Made by a program: the position numbers and the translations under genes. From NCBI RefSeq assembly GCF_036181745.1, contig NZ_CP108080.1:1984001-2048000 (forward strand): a stretch of DNA of 64,000 nt, given 5' to 3'. This DNA is from Streptomyces sp. NBC_00259 (GTDB lineage Bacteria; Actinomycetota; Actinomycetes; Streptomycetales; Streptomycetaceae). This document shows, piece by piece, positions 47,733 through 56,057 of the stretch; position 1 is the stretch's first letter, and every line of letters starts with the position of its first letter. Below the pieces are notes generated by a model, which was given only the letters and a program-made list of their open reading frames with translations, was not told the DNA's origin and ran no database searches.

Positions 47733-48959
47733 CTATCCGTCCGCCTTCCCCCGAGTCCCCCGCGGGACCTTCAACTCGACTTCCGTACCCTGCCCCGGCA
47801 CCGAGATCAGCTCCGCCGTGCCGCCTATGTCCCGCAGCCGGCCGCGGATCGAGAGCGCGACACCGAGCCGCCCCTCCCCCTCCGCCTGGGCGAGCCGCCC
47901 GTCCGGGATGCCCGGCCCGTCGTCCCGGACCGTGACGATCACCTCGTCCGGCCAGTCCTCGACCAGGATCCAGGCCCGTGCGTCGTCGCCGACGTGCCTG
48001 CGGACATTGTCCAGGGCGGCACCGACAGCGGCCGCGAGCTCCTTCGCCGAGTGCGGCGGCAGCAGCACCGGGGCGCCGGGCTCGGACAGGGTCACCCGGC
48101 ATCCGGCGTGCGGCGCAAGGAGCGTGCGCAGGTCGCACGGGACCGCGGCGGCCGGTCCGTCCGGGCCCTCCGGTTCCTCCACGACCCGGACGACCGCGCC
48201 CTGCGTCTCGTCCTCCGACACCCGCGACGCGGGCAGCAGACCGCCGGCGACCAGGGTGCGCAGGGCGATCTCCTGCTCGCCCGCCATCCGGCCGAGTTCC
48301 GCCGCCTCACCGCCGAGCGCGGTGCCGCGCCGCTGCACCATGGCCAGTACCTGGAGCACGCTGTCGTGGATGTCGCGGGCCAGCCGCTCCCGCTCCCGGG
48401 TGGCCGCCTCGATCTCCAGGGCGCGGGCCAGCGTGCGCTCGGACGCACGGGCGACCTCGACGACGTAGCCGATCGCGATGGAGGCGACCCACACCAGCAG
48501 GACGTTGTGGAAGGTGTCCCGGCTGGGCTCACCGCGCTCGATGATGTTGGCGACGGCGACCAGGGAGGACGCGAAGCCCGCCCAGCGCCAGCCGCCCTTG
48601 ATCGCGAACGCGAGGACCGATCCCGCCGTCCAGATCGAAGGCAGCGTCGGACCGTCCATCTGCTGCGCCTGCTCGTCGGCGAGCGGGGTGAGCAGGATTC
48701 CGGTGAGGGCGATGGTGAGGTCGGCGACGAGGAAACGCCGGGTGCACGCGGTGGCGTTCGCCACCCTGGGGAGGGTGGCGAACGTCCAGAGGACCATCAC
48801 GGCGAGGAAGCCCACGGCCACCCAGGGGCGCTCGTACTTGTCCCGCGCGAAGAGGAAGAGGGCGACGGCGTAGCCCATCGTCAGCACGCGGTACGCCGTC
48901 AGCGCGCGCCACAGCGGCAGCTCCACCGACATGCGGACGACCCGCTCGCGCTTGGCCAT
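47733..48959 (-). CDS. macS: Sensor histidine kinase MacS
   Basis: 408 residues. About five membrane segments in the first 190 residues, then a HisKA_3-type dimerisation helix with the phospho-His in ERLARDIHDSVLQVLAMVQRR, and an ATPase domain with the N box AALDNVRRH and G boxes VRDDGPGIPDG and GRLGVALSIRGRLRDIGG. Partner of the adjoining LuxR-type regulator. ATG 48959 or ATG 48932 are both possible starts. The membrane-embedded sensor suggests an envelope signal. Confidence 0.9.
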   Translation of the reverse strand: MAKRERVVRMSVELPLWRALTAYRVLTMGYAVALFLFARDKYERPWVAVGFLAVMVLWTFATLPRVANATACTRRFLVADLTIALTGILLTPLADEQAQQMDGPTLPSIWTAGSVLAFAIKGGWRWAGFASSLVAVANIIERGEPSRDTFHNVLLVWVASIAIGYVVEVARASERTLARALEIEAATRERERLARDIHDSVLQVLAMVQRRGTALGGEAAELGRMAGEQEIALRTLVAGGLLPASRVSEDETQGAVVRVVEEPEGPDGPAAAVPCDLRTLLAPHAGCRVTLSEPGAPVLLPPHSAKELAAAVGAALDNVRRHVGDDARAWILVEDWPDEVIVTVRDDGPGIPDGRLAQAEGEGRLGVALSIRGRLRDIGGTAELISVPGQGTEVELKVPRGTRGKADG

Positions 48960-49006
48960 GCCCCCGATCCCCCCAACCAGTCCCGGACACCCGTGGACCG
49001 ACGACG

Positions 49007-49858
49007 CTAGTGTGCGCCGTCCCGTTCCGTCGTGCCCGTGTCCGTCGTGCCCGCGTCCTTCGAGTCCTTGGCGTCCTTCGCGTCCTTCGAGTCCTTCGCG
49101 TCCTGCGCGTCCTGCGCGGCCGCGGCCTCCTTGACGGCCTTGGCGGCCTTCTCCGCTTCCTTCGCGGCCTTCTCCGCGTCCGCGATCTGCCGCTTGGCCG
49201 CCGTGGCGTAGACGTCCACGTACTCCTGGCCGGAAAGCTTCATGATCTCGTACATGACCTCGTCGGTCACCGAGCGCAGGATGAAGCGGTCGTGCTCCAT
49301 GCCGTGATAGCGGCTGAAGTCGAGCGGCTTGCCGATCCGGATCCCCGGGCGCATCAGCTTGGGGATGACCTTGCCGGGCGGCTGGATCTTCTCGGTGTCG
49401 ATCATCGCGACCGGGATGACGGGCGCACCGGTGGCGAGCGCCACGCGTGCGAGGCCGCCCGGCTTGCCGCGGTAGAGCCGGCCGTCCGGCGAGCGGGTGC
49501 CCTCCGGGTAGATGCCGAACAGCTCACCGCGCTCGATGACCTCGATGCCGCTCTTGATGGCGGCCTCGCCCGCGCCGCGCGCGCCGGAACGGTCCACCGG
49601 CAACTGGCCGACGCCCTTGAAGAAGGCCGCCGTGAGCTTGCCCTTGATTCCCGGGGAGGTGAAGTACTCGGCCTTGGCGATGAAGGTGACCTTGCGGTCC
49701 AGGACCGCGGGGAGGAAGAAGGAGTCCGAGAAGGACAGGTGGTTGCTCGCGAGGATCGCCGGCCCCTCGGCGGGAATGTTCTCGAGGCCCTCCACCCACG
49801 GCCTGAAGGCGAGCTTCAGTGACCCTCCGATGGAGAACTTCATTGCGCCGTAGATCAA
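49007..49858 (-). CDS. 1-acyl-glycerol-3-phosphate acyltransferase (PlsC family)
   Basis: 283 residues. Acyltransferase motifs: NHLSFSDSFFLP (HX4D-type, catalytic His and Asp), the PVDRSGARG region, FGIYPEGTRSPDGRLYRGKPG and VIPVAMIDT. Makes phosphatidic acid or acylates a related lipid. The C-terminal 60 residues are a charged Lys/Ala/Asp coiled-coil-like repeat (KDAKDSKDA). The start is TTG 49858, with GGAAGG 8 nt upstream; TAAGGT (49890-49895, minus) may be the -10. Corresponds by position to M. tuberculosis Rv2182c. Confidence 0.92.
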   Translation of the reverse strand: MIYGAMKFSIGGSLKLAFRPWVEGLENIPAEGPAILASNHLSFSDSFFLPAVLDRKVTFIAKAEYFTSPGIKGKLTAAFFKGVGQLPVDRSGARGAGEAAIKSGIEVIERGELFGIYPEGTRSPDGRLYRGKPGGLARVALATGAPVIPVAMIDTEKIQPPGKVIPKLMRPGIRIGKPLDFSRYHGMEHDRFILRSVTDEVMYEIMKLSGQEYVDVYATAAKRQIADAEKAAKEAEKAAKAVKEAAAAQDAQDAKDSKDAKDAKDSKDAGTTDTGTTERDGAH

Positions 49859-50030
49859 CTCGAGTGCCTTCCTGGTATCCGTCGAAAAGACCTTAACCCG
49901 TGCGACGTCTGCCCTCTCCTCCCCGGGCCCGTGCTGGGTGGCCGTCGGCCCTGGTCGGTGTCAGTCCGGTCGCGTACGGTGAGTTTGCCTACCGGGGGGA
50001 CGTTCCCCGGGCCCCTGAAAGGAGACCCCG

Positions 50031-50810
50031 GTGCCGGTCCTTCCTGGAGCCGAGCCGTACCGCCACGAGGGTGGCGAGATCGGCGTCCTTCTCTGTCATG
50101 GATTCACCGGTTCCCCGCAGTCGCTGCGCCCGTGGGCGGAGTATCTGGCGGCGCGGGATCTGACCGTGTCGCTGCCGCTGCTCCCCGGACACGGCACCCG
50201 CTGGCAGGACATGGCGCTCACCGGCTGGCAGGACTGGTACGCGGAGGTGGACCGGGAGCTGCGGACGCTGCGCGAGCAGTGCAGCCAGGTCTTCGTCTTC
50301 GGGCTCTCCATGGGCGGCGCGCTGACCCTGCGGCTGGCGGCCAAGCACGGCGATGCGATCAGCGGCATCGTCGTCGTCAACCCGGCGAACAAGGTGCACG
50401 GACTCTCGGCGTACGCGCTGCCCGTGGCCCGCCACTTCGTCCGGACCACGAAGGGGCTGACGAGCGACATCGCCAAGGAGGGCGTGGAGGAGGTCGGCTA
50501 CGACCGGGTGCCGCTGCACGCCGCGCATTCCGTGCGGAACTTCTTCCGTCTGGTCGACGGTGAGCTGCCGCAGGTCACCCAGCCGATGCTGCTGCTGCAC
50601 AGCCCGCAGGACCATGTGGTGCCGCCCGCGGACTCCGCCAGGATCCTCGGCCGGGTCTCCTCGACGGACGTCCGGGAGGTCCTGCTGGAACAGAGCTACC
50701 ACGTGGCGACGTTGGACCACGACGCGGAGCGGATTTTCGAGGAGAGCCACGCGTTCATCGGCCGCCTCGCTCCGAGCGTCGGCAAGAAGGGAAGCACGAC
50801 AGGTGGCTGA
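50031..50810 (+). CDS. Alpha/beta-hydrolase, carboxylesterase/monoacylglycerol-lipase-like
   Basis: 259 residues. Oxyanion-hole HGFTGSPQSLRPWAEYL, nucleophile elbow FGLSMGGALTL (Ser), acid in HSPQDHVVPP and His in SYHVATLDHD complete a triad like that of Est30/YvaK carboxylesterases. Cytoplasmic, no signal peptide. GTG 50031 with AAAGGAG 7 nt upstream; TACGGT at 49975-49980 is a -10 candidate. Next to plsC, so an acyl-lipid substrate is plausible. Confidence 0.9.
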   Translation: MPVLPGAEPYRHEGGEIGVLLCHGFTGSPQSLRPWAEYLAARDLTVSLPLLPGHGTRWQDMALTGWQDWYAEVDRELRTLREQCSQVFVFGLSMGGALTLRLAAKHGDAISGIVVVNPANKVHGLSAYALPVARHFVRTTKGLTSDIAKEGVEEVGYDRVPLHAAHSVRNFFRLVDGELPQVTQPMLLLHSPQDHVVPPADSARILGRVSSTDVREVLLEQSYHVATLDHDAERIFEESHAFIGRLAPSVGKKGSTTGG

Positions 50811-51432
50811 GCAGCACGACGCGGACCGGGAGCGGGATCCGGAGCCGCAGCCCATCGACGAGGAAGCCGCCTGGGCGGCGATCGTCGCCGGGTACGGAGA
50901 GGAGCCGGCGGACCCGCCGGGGGCGAAGCCGTTCAAGTCGGTGGAGGACCTCGCGGGTCTTCAGAAGCCGGTGCTCAACGACCTGCCCGGGAGCCGTGGC
51001 GTCGAGGACGACGGGGCCGGCGACCACAGCGGGGACGGCGGGGACGGCGAGGAGGACGACCGGGGGCCGAAGCGGCCGCTCGGCGGCTCGATCGTGTTCG
51101 CGCCGGGTGTCGGCATGGGCGCGGGCCCGCGTGACTACCAGGTCGACGAGGCGAGCGACGACGACCTCGACGAGACCGACGAGGGCCACTTCGTGCCGCC
51201 GGAGCCGCCGCCGCTGCCGGAGGCCGACACGACCGCGAAGTTCGCCTGGCTGGCCGTGATCGGCGGCCCGGTGCTGCTGCTGCTCGCCGTGATCCTGCAG
51301 TGGGACATGACGTGGTGGCTCACGACGCTCGGCGTCGGCGGCTTCCTCGGGGGCTTCGTCACCCTCGTGGCCCGGATGTCGCAGGGGGACGACGAGGACG
51401 ACGACGATCCGGGGCGGGGCGCGGTGGTCTAG
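50803..51432 (+). CDS. Acidic membrane protein of unknown function
   Basis: 209 residues. GTG 50803 overlaps the esterase stop by 8 bp, so the two are coupled. The first 145 residues are Asp/Glu/Gly/Pro-rich and probably disordered, with a conserved-looking GSIVFAPGVGMGAGPRDY motif. Two membrane helices follow (FAWLAVIGGPVLLLLAVIL and WWLTTLGVGGFLGGFVTLV), then a short acidic end. No family recognised. The position suggests the counterpart of mycobacterial Rv2183c, which I cannot verify. Confidence 0.8.
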   Translation: MAEQHDADRERDPEPQPIDEEAAWAAIVAGYGEEPADPPGAKPFKSVEDLAGLQKPVLNDLPGSRGVEDDGAGDHSGDGGDGEEDDRGPKRPLGGSIVFAPGVGMGAGPRDYQVDEASDDDLDETDEGHFVPPEPPPLPEADTTAKFAWLAVIGGPVLLLLAVILQWDMTWWLTTLGVGGFLGGFVTLVARMSQGDDEDDDDPGRGAVV

Positions 51433-51522
51433 GGCCGGCCTTTCGGCCCCTGGCGGCGGCCCCTGGCACCGTCGGCCCCTGGCAGCGTCGGCTCCGGAGC
51501 GTCGGGGCCGCGGTGGGTCCGG

Positions 51523-52287
51523 TCAGCCGGTGGCGGGGATCCTCAGCGCCGCCAGCACCGGGAGGTGGTCGGTGGCTGCGGTGAGATCGGCTTCCGCGAC
51601 GCCCGGGAGGCCCCGTGGGACGCCGCAGCCGAGGACTTCGATGCCCTGGGTGGCGAAGATCGCGTCGATGCGCTGGTGCGGGTCGGCCGGCGTCGAGGTG
51701 TACTCGGCGCCCCAGGGGCTGACCGCCCAGCAGTCCTGGAGCCCGGCCGCGAGCCGCCGGAAGCCGCGCCCGTCCGGCCGGTCGTTGATGTCGCCCGCGG
51801 CGATCGCGTACGGCACGTCCATCGCGGCGAGGCGGTCGAGCAGCACCCCGGCCTGGGCGTAGCGCTCGTCGCTCTGCAGGCTCAGATGGCAGCTGAGCAG
51901 TCCGACGCGGGCGCGGCCGAAGCGTACGACGGCGGTGGCGAAGCCGCGGCGGTGCAGGCCGGGGGTGAGCGGCAGCAGCACGTCCTCGGTGCGCTCGACG
52001 GTCGCCCGCAGCGAGCACAGCAGCAGGGGGCCCGCGGCGGTGGCGCCGCCGCCCAGCATCACCAGCTCGCTCTTGGCGGCGAGGCGTGCGGCGTGCTTGC
52101 GCCAGCGGAAGAAGCGGGGGGCTTCCTGGATGAAGACGAGGTCGGGGCGGCAGGCGCGGATGACGCGGGCGAGGGCGTCCTCGTCGTCGCGCAGGGAGCG
52201 GATGTTGTAGCTGAGGGCGCGGACGACGGCTGAACCGTCGGACTCGGTGCGGGAATTGGGCAGCGGTCGCGTCTCGGACGTCACCAT
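51523..52287 (-). CDS. Endonuclease/exonuclease/phosphatase (EEP) family protein
   Basis: 254 residues. EEP motifs: ALSYNIRSL (Asn), FIQEAPRFF (metal Glu), LLSCHLSLQ, AAGDINDRPDG (Asp-x-Asn) and the terminal ATDHLPVLA (Asp-His). Catalytic set is complete. No signal peptide. Could be a nuclease or a phosphodiesterase. ATG 52287 lies 7 nt after TATCTT, without a Shine-Dalgarno. Confidence 0.88.
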   Translation of the reverse strand: MVTSETRPLPNSRTESDGSAVVRALSYNIRSLRDDEDALARVIRACRPDLVFIQEAPRFFRWRKHAARLAAKSELVMLGGGATAAGPLLLCSLRATVERTEDVLLPLTPGLHRRGFATAVVRFGRARVGLLSCHLSLQSDERYAQAGVLLDRLAAMDVPYAIAAGDINDRPDGRGFRRLAAGLQDCWAVSPWGAEYTSTPADPHQRIDAIFATQGIEVLGCGVPRGLPGVAEADLTAATDHLPVLAALRIPATG

Positions 52288-52294
52288 GCGCCAC

Positions 52295-52300
52295 AAGATA
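52295..52300 (-). promoter_or_regulatory. -10 element of a leaderless EEP-protein mRNA
   Basis: Minus-strand TATCTT, 7 nt, then ATG 52287. Confidence 0.55.
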
Positions 52301-52526
52301 ACGGGCCCCGGCCCCCGTTGCCCGGCGCGCCGCGTCGCCCGCGGCGGGCGCACACGCAGGAGCCGCGTCCGAGCACACGGCCGTAGCCCTGGGGACCCTC
52401 GGGGAGACGCCATCCGCGGAACCACCGACACCTGCCCGCAGAGCGCGAGCCCCCGCCACAGACCCGGCCGCACGAACCGCGCTTCCCGGCCCGTCCGGCA
52501 TCCGAGGAGACGGCCGAAAAGCCGCG

Positions 52527-52555
52527 CGGCTCTGGAGGCGTCGCCTCCAGAGCCG
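52527..52555 (-). terminator. glkA terminator hairpin
   Basis: Perfect 13-bp stem (52527-52539 with 52543-52555) and a 3-nt loop, 43 nt past the glkA stop. Confidence 0.8.
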
Positions 52556-52598
52556 TCAACACGCCCGCCCGCAGGGCAAGCAAGGGTGCGGTGGGGTG

Positions 52599-53540
52599 TC
52601 AGCCCTGCCTGGCCAGGTCGGCCGCGCCGACGAGGCCCGCCTTGCCGCCCAGTTGCGCCGCGAGGACCTGCGCGTGCGGGCGCCACTGGGCGCCGATCAG
52701 CCATCGCCGGAAGGACTTGCGGATCGGGTCGAGGACCAGTTCGCCCTCGTCCGAGACTCCGCCGCCGACGATGAACGCCGAGGGGTCGAAGAGCGACGCG
52801 AGGTCGGCCAGTCCCGCGCCGGCCCAGCGGGCCAGTTCGCGGAAGGAGTCGATCGCGACCTTGTCGCCCTGCCGTGCCGCGGCGCTGACGTGCTTGCCCT
52901 CGATGCCGGCGGGGGTGCCGTCGCCGAGACCGAGCAGGATCTCGGCCATCTCGGGCGTCGCCATCGCGCGCTGGCGGGCGTACCGCACGAGGGCGCGTCC
53001 GGACGCGTACTGCTCCCAGCAGCCCTGGCTGCCGCAGCCGCACAGCAGACCGTCGGGAACGACCCGGATGTGCCCGAACTCCGCGGCCACGCCGAAGCGT
53101 CCGCGGCGCAGCTTGTTGCCGATGATGATGCCGCCGCCGAGGCCGGTGCCGAGCGTGATGCAGATGACGTCGTCGTGTCCCTGGCCCGCGCCGAAGCGGT
53201 ACTCGCCCCACGCCGCCGCGTTCGCGTCGTTCTCCACGACGACGGGGAGGCCGACCCGCTGCTCGACCTTGTCCTTCAGCGGCTCGTGCCGCCAGTCGAT
53301 GTTCGGTGCGAAGAGGACGGTGGCACGCTTGTCGTCGACGTAGCCGGCGGCGCCGATGCCGACTGCCTCGATGTCGTGTCCCTTACCGGCTCCGGTGACG
53401 GCCGCGCAGATCGCATCCACGATGCCCTCGGCGGTCGGCGGAGTGGGCACCGTGTGTGTCTCGAGAATGGTGCCCTCTTCGTCGACCACGCCGGCCGCGA
53501 TCTTGGTGCCGCCGATGTCGACGCCGATGGTGAGTCCCAT
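52599..53540 (-). CDS. glkA: ROK-family glucokinase GlkA
   Basis: Phosphorylates glucose with ATP and is the central player of carbon catabolite repression in S. coelicolor (SCO2126, known). 313 residues. ATP motif IGVDIGGTKIAAGVVDE, glucose-binding Asn/Asp in VENDANAAAWGE, ROK signature with the zinc site HIRVVPDGLLCGCGSQGCWEQYA, quoted as His plus the CGCGSQGC Cys triad, and VGGGVSDEG. ATG 53540 with GAGGGA 5 nt upstream. The upstream gene is SCO2127-like, preserving the known pair. Confidence 0.95.
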   Translation of the reverse strand: MGLTIGVDIGGTKIAAGVVDEEGTILETHTVPTPPTAEGIVDAICAAVTGAGKGHDIEAVGIGAAGYVDDKRATVLFAPNIDWRHEPLKDKVEQRVGLPVVVENDANAAAWGEYRFGAGQGHDDVICITLGTGLGGGIIIGNKLRRGRFGVAAEFGHIRVVPDGLLCGCGSQGCWEQYASGRALVRYARQRAMATPEMAEILLGLGDGTPAGIEGKHVSAAARQGDKVAIDSFRELARWAGAGLADLASLFDPSAFIVGGGVSDEGELVLDPIRKSFRRWLIGAQWRPHAQVLAAQLGGKAGLVGAADLARQG

Positions 53541-53601
53541 GTGTCCCTCAGTTTTCGGTCGAGCCCCGCTAAGGCCAACCGTACCGGAGGGAGTCCTGGC
53601 C

Positions 53602-54066
53602 TCAGTCCAGGTCGATCTTCTCGCTCGGACCGGGCCCCTCGTCCCGTCGGTCGTTACGGTCGGTCCCGTCCGTGCGGTGGTCCGGTCGGCCGGACGTCCC
53701 GCCCCGGGTCCAGCGGCGCTCCTGCCCTTCCACGGCGGAGCGGTACGCGGCCAGCAGCTCGTTGCCCGCGGCCGCGAGATGGTCGAAGACCTGCGGGTTG
53801 CGCTCGATGACCGGCTCCACGGCCGACTTCGCCTGGTTGATGAACTGCTGCACCGCTCCCTGCGCGGCCATGCCGAGCAGCGGGTTCTGCAGCGACGAGA
53901 CCTTGTCGGCGACCGCGTCGAGGAGCTTGCGCAGTTCCTCGCCCGCGGTGCCGGTGGTCTGCCCGTGCTCCTCGCGGCGGCGGGCCCGCTCCGCCGCCAG
54001 GTCCTCGGCGCACGCCGTCGCCCATGCGTCGGCGTCGACGGCGGGACGTTCGGTGGCATCGCTCAT
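53602..54066 (-). CDS. DUF5304 / SCO2127-like protein
   Basis: 154 residues, all-helical core (about 8-115) with AWATACAEDLAAERARRREEHG and LRKLLDAVADKVSSLQNPLLG, then a charged disordered end. No catalytic motifs. In S. coelicolor the gene in this place, SCO2127, was reported to affect glucose uptake and catabolite repression together with glkA; orthology here is inferred from position and type. ATG 54066, spacing 61 nt to glkA. Confidence 0.85.
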   Translation of the reverse strand: MSDATERPAVDADAWATACAEDLAAERARRREEHGQTTGTAGEELRKLLDAVADKVSSLQNPLLGMAAQGAVQQFINQAKSAVEPVIERNPQVFDHLAAAGNELLAAYRSAVEGQERRWTRGGTSGRPDHRTDGTDRNDRRDEGPGPSEKIDLD

Positions 54067-54162
54067 GGCGTACTCCTAGGAAAGTTCTTCGTACGTCGAC
54101 GGTACCCGAACGGCAGGGGACGGTTCAGCGGCTCCTCGGCGGTTCAGCGGCCCTTCGGCGGC

Positions 54163-55533
54163 TCAGCGGCCCTTCGGCCACAGGCCGGGATCCGGCAGGA
54201 ACCGGACCCTGAGCTCGCCGTCCCTGAGGCCGGCGCCGGTGACGGTGCAGCGGCGCAGCACGGACGGCAGCGGGAGGATCCGGCGGAACGGGCCGACGGT
54301 GACGAACAGTTCGTCGTCCCGGCGGACCAGCTGCAGCTGCTCCTTGACGGCTCCGGGCAGCGGCAGCCGCCAGACCAGCACACCGTCGTCGGCCCTGCGG
54401 TCCTCGACCGTCCAGCCCTTCCCGGGGACCGGGTCGCAGGTGCGGCCGGTGGGCTCGTCGATCAGCTCGTCGAGGTCGGCAAGTTCCTGCGGGTCGTGCC
54501 CCGCGTGGGGCACCTCCTGGACCGGTATGCCGCCGAACTCCTCGCGCCACTCCTTGATCGCGCTCTGCTGCCGCCCCGAGAGCGCCGCGAGGAAGGGTTC
54601 GGCGGACCCGGTCGGCAGGATCCGGTTGGCGATCACCATGTCGAGGGCCGGGCCGTGCAGGCCGAGCCCGAGCCGGGCCGTGCGCAGGGCGCGACCGGCC
54701 GCGGCGGAGCCGGGCTCGGCCACCAGCCGTACCGACGTGTCCGGGCTCTCGACCAGCGCCTGGACGAGGGCGAGCTCCGCGTCCCAGCGGGCGGCCGTCT
54801 CGTAGAGCCACTGCGCGGGCATCGGCACGCCCGCGAGCTGGGCGAGCACGGGGCGTAGCGAGCGGGCGGCCTGCCGTTCCACGGGCAGCAGCCGCCGGAG
54901 GTAGCGCCGCAGCTGCTCGGGGAGGGCGAGCAGGGCGATCGCCTGACGTACCGGGGGAAGATCGACGACCACGAGGTCGTGGTCGCCCTCGGTGGCCGTC
55001 TTGAGGGCGCGGAGCAGCGCGAACTGTTCGCTGCCCGGCAGCTCCGTGAGCTCCCCGTCCTCCAGGGGGACGGCCCCGAGCAGGTCGAGGGCGGCGTCGG
55101 CCCGGTCCTGGAAGCTGAGGAACTCGCGCCGGAAGTCGGCGTCGGAGTCCACGCGGACGACGGTCAGACCCGTCACGCCCGCGTCGTCTTCGGCCGGGAC
55201 CGGGACATCGCGTCCGGCCGGGACCGGGACATCGGGTCCGCCCGGGGCCAGGACATCGGCTCCGGGCGAGGCCAGGACATCGGGTCCGCCCGGGGCCAGG
55301 ACATCGGCTCCGGGCGAGGCCAGGACATCGGGTCCGCCCGGGGCCAGGACATCGGCTCCGGCCCGGACCGGGACACCGGCTCCCGCGGCCACGCCGGTTC
55401 CCGCGAGCGCGTCGGCCGGTTCGGTGGTCAGCAGCAGAACCCGTTCGCGCCGCCGCGCCCCGGCGAGTGCGAGGGCGGTGGCGACGGTGGTCCGGCCGGC
55501 CCCGCCGGTGCCGGTGACGAAGACGGTGCGCAT
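54163..55533 (-). CDS. ArsA-family P-loop ATPase with repeat insertion
   Basis: 456 residues. N-terminal P-loop GTGGAGRTTVATALALA has Arg in place of the Walker A Lys and lacks the signature Lys of true ArsA/Get3. VVVDLPPVRQAIALLALPEQL matches the switch region, and the C-terminus holds the small beta domain of the actinobacterial ArsA-like pair. Between residues 55 and 118 there is a tandem-repeat insertion (GADVLAPGGPDVLASP units). The gene lies with SRPBCC and FadD15-like genes as in M. tuberculosis Rv2184c-Rv2187. No arsenic genes are nearby, so arsenite export is unlikely. Confidence 0.85.
   Translation of the reverse strand: MRTVFVTGTGGAGRTTVATALALAGARRRERVLLLTTEPADALAGTGVAAGAGVPVRAGADVLAPGGPDVLASPGADVLAPGGPDVLASPGADVLAPGGPDVPVPAGRDVPVPAEDDAGVTGLTVVRVDSDADFRREFLSFQDRADAALDLLGAVPLEDGELTELPGSEQFALLRALKTATEGDHDLVVVDLPPVRQAIALLALPEQLRRYLRRLLPVERQAARSLRPVLAQLAGVPMPAQWLYETAARWDAELALVQALVESPDTSVRLVAEPGSAAAGRALRTARLGLGLHGPALDMVIANRILPTGSAEPFLAALSGRQQSAIKEWREEFGGIPVQEVPHAGHDPQELADLDELIDEPTGRTCDPVPGKGWTVEDRRADDGVLVWRLPLPGAVKEQLQLVRRDDELFVTVGPFRRILPLPSVLRRCTVTGAGLRDGELRVRFLPDPGLWPKGR
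55198..55359. repeat. 48-bp in-frame tandem repeat inside the ArsA-like gene
   Basis: Three copies of a 48-bp unit encode GADVLAPGGPDVLASP (the last copy diverges at its end), followed by two degenerate RDVPVPA units. No frame change. Looks like recent slippage expansion. Confidence 0.9.
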
Positions 55534-55543
55534 GGAGGGGGGA

Positions 55544-55993
55544 TCAGGCCTTCGGGCCGGACTCGACGCGCTTCTTCAGACCGGCCAGGGCGCGGTCGAT
55601 GATGACCTTCTCCGCCTTGCGCTTGATCATCCCGAGCATGGGGATCTTGACGTCGACGGTCAGCTGGTACGTGACCTCGGTGTGCTCGCCGCCGCCGACC
55701 GGCGCCAGTGTGTAGGAGCCGTCCAGGGCGCGCAGCATCTGGGACTTGACCAGCGTCCAGGAGACCTGGTTGTCGCCGGTCCAGGTGTAGGCCAGGGTGT
55801 GGTCGTCCTTGATCGCGCCGGCGTCGAGCACCAGCCGGACCTGGAGGGCGCGGCCCTGGTCGTCCTTCTCCAGGACCTCGGTCTCCTTCACCTCGCCGGT
55901 CCACTCCGGGTAGCGCGCGAAGTCGGAGATCACCCCCATCACATCGGCCGGTGCCGCGTCGATGGTGATGCTCGAGCTGGTGTGTTCCGCCAT
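55544..55993 (-). CDS. SRPBCC (START/polyketide cyclase-like) lipid-binding-type protein
   Basis: 149 residues. Helix-grip fold: SSSITIDAAPADVMGVISDFARYPEWTGEVKE at the start, quoted only in part as ADVMGVISDFARYPEW, then alternating strands and the long C-terminal helix ALAGLKKRVESG. Members bind hydrophobic ligands or act as cyclases. ATG 55993 with GGAGGAG 8 nt upstream. It ends 10 nt before the ArsA-like start, so it is co-transcribed with that ATPase. Counterpart of Rv2185c by position. Confidence 0.9.
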   Translation of the reverse strand: MAEHTSSSITIDAAPADVMGVISDFARYPEWTGEVKETEVLEKDDQGRALQVRLVLDAGAIKDDHTLAYTWTGDNQVSWTLVKSQMLRALDGSYTLAPVGGGEHTEVTYQLTVDVKIPMLGMIKRKAEKVIIDRALAGLKKRVESGPKA

Positions 55994-56057
55994 CGCCGGG
56001 CTCCTCCAGTGATCTCCGGACAGGGTTGCGGTCAGCAATCTATCGTGACCGGGCCCG

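Larger units (their letters stand above)
52288..52598. other. Intergenic region between glkA and the EEP gene
   Basis: 311 bp. Contains the glkA terminator and the promoter of the EEP gene. The middle (about 52310-52520) shows no gene or repeat that I can support. Confidence 0.5.

Noticed and set aside
52281..52583. 100-codon minus-strand frame in the gap between glkA and the EEP gene
   Set aside because: Runs through the glkA terminator hairpin, Arg/Gly/Cys-rich, and overlaps the EEP promoter.
55198..55359. Repeat array that might suggest CRISPR
   Set aside because: No unique spacers, in-frame within a coding region, GC-rich 48-bp unit encoding a peptide repeat, no cas genes.
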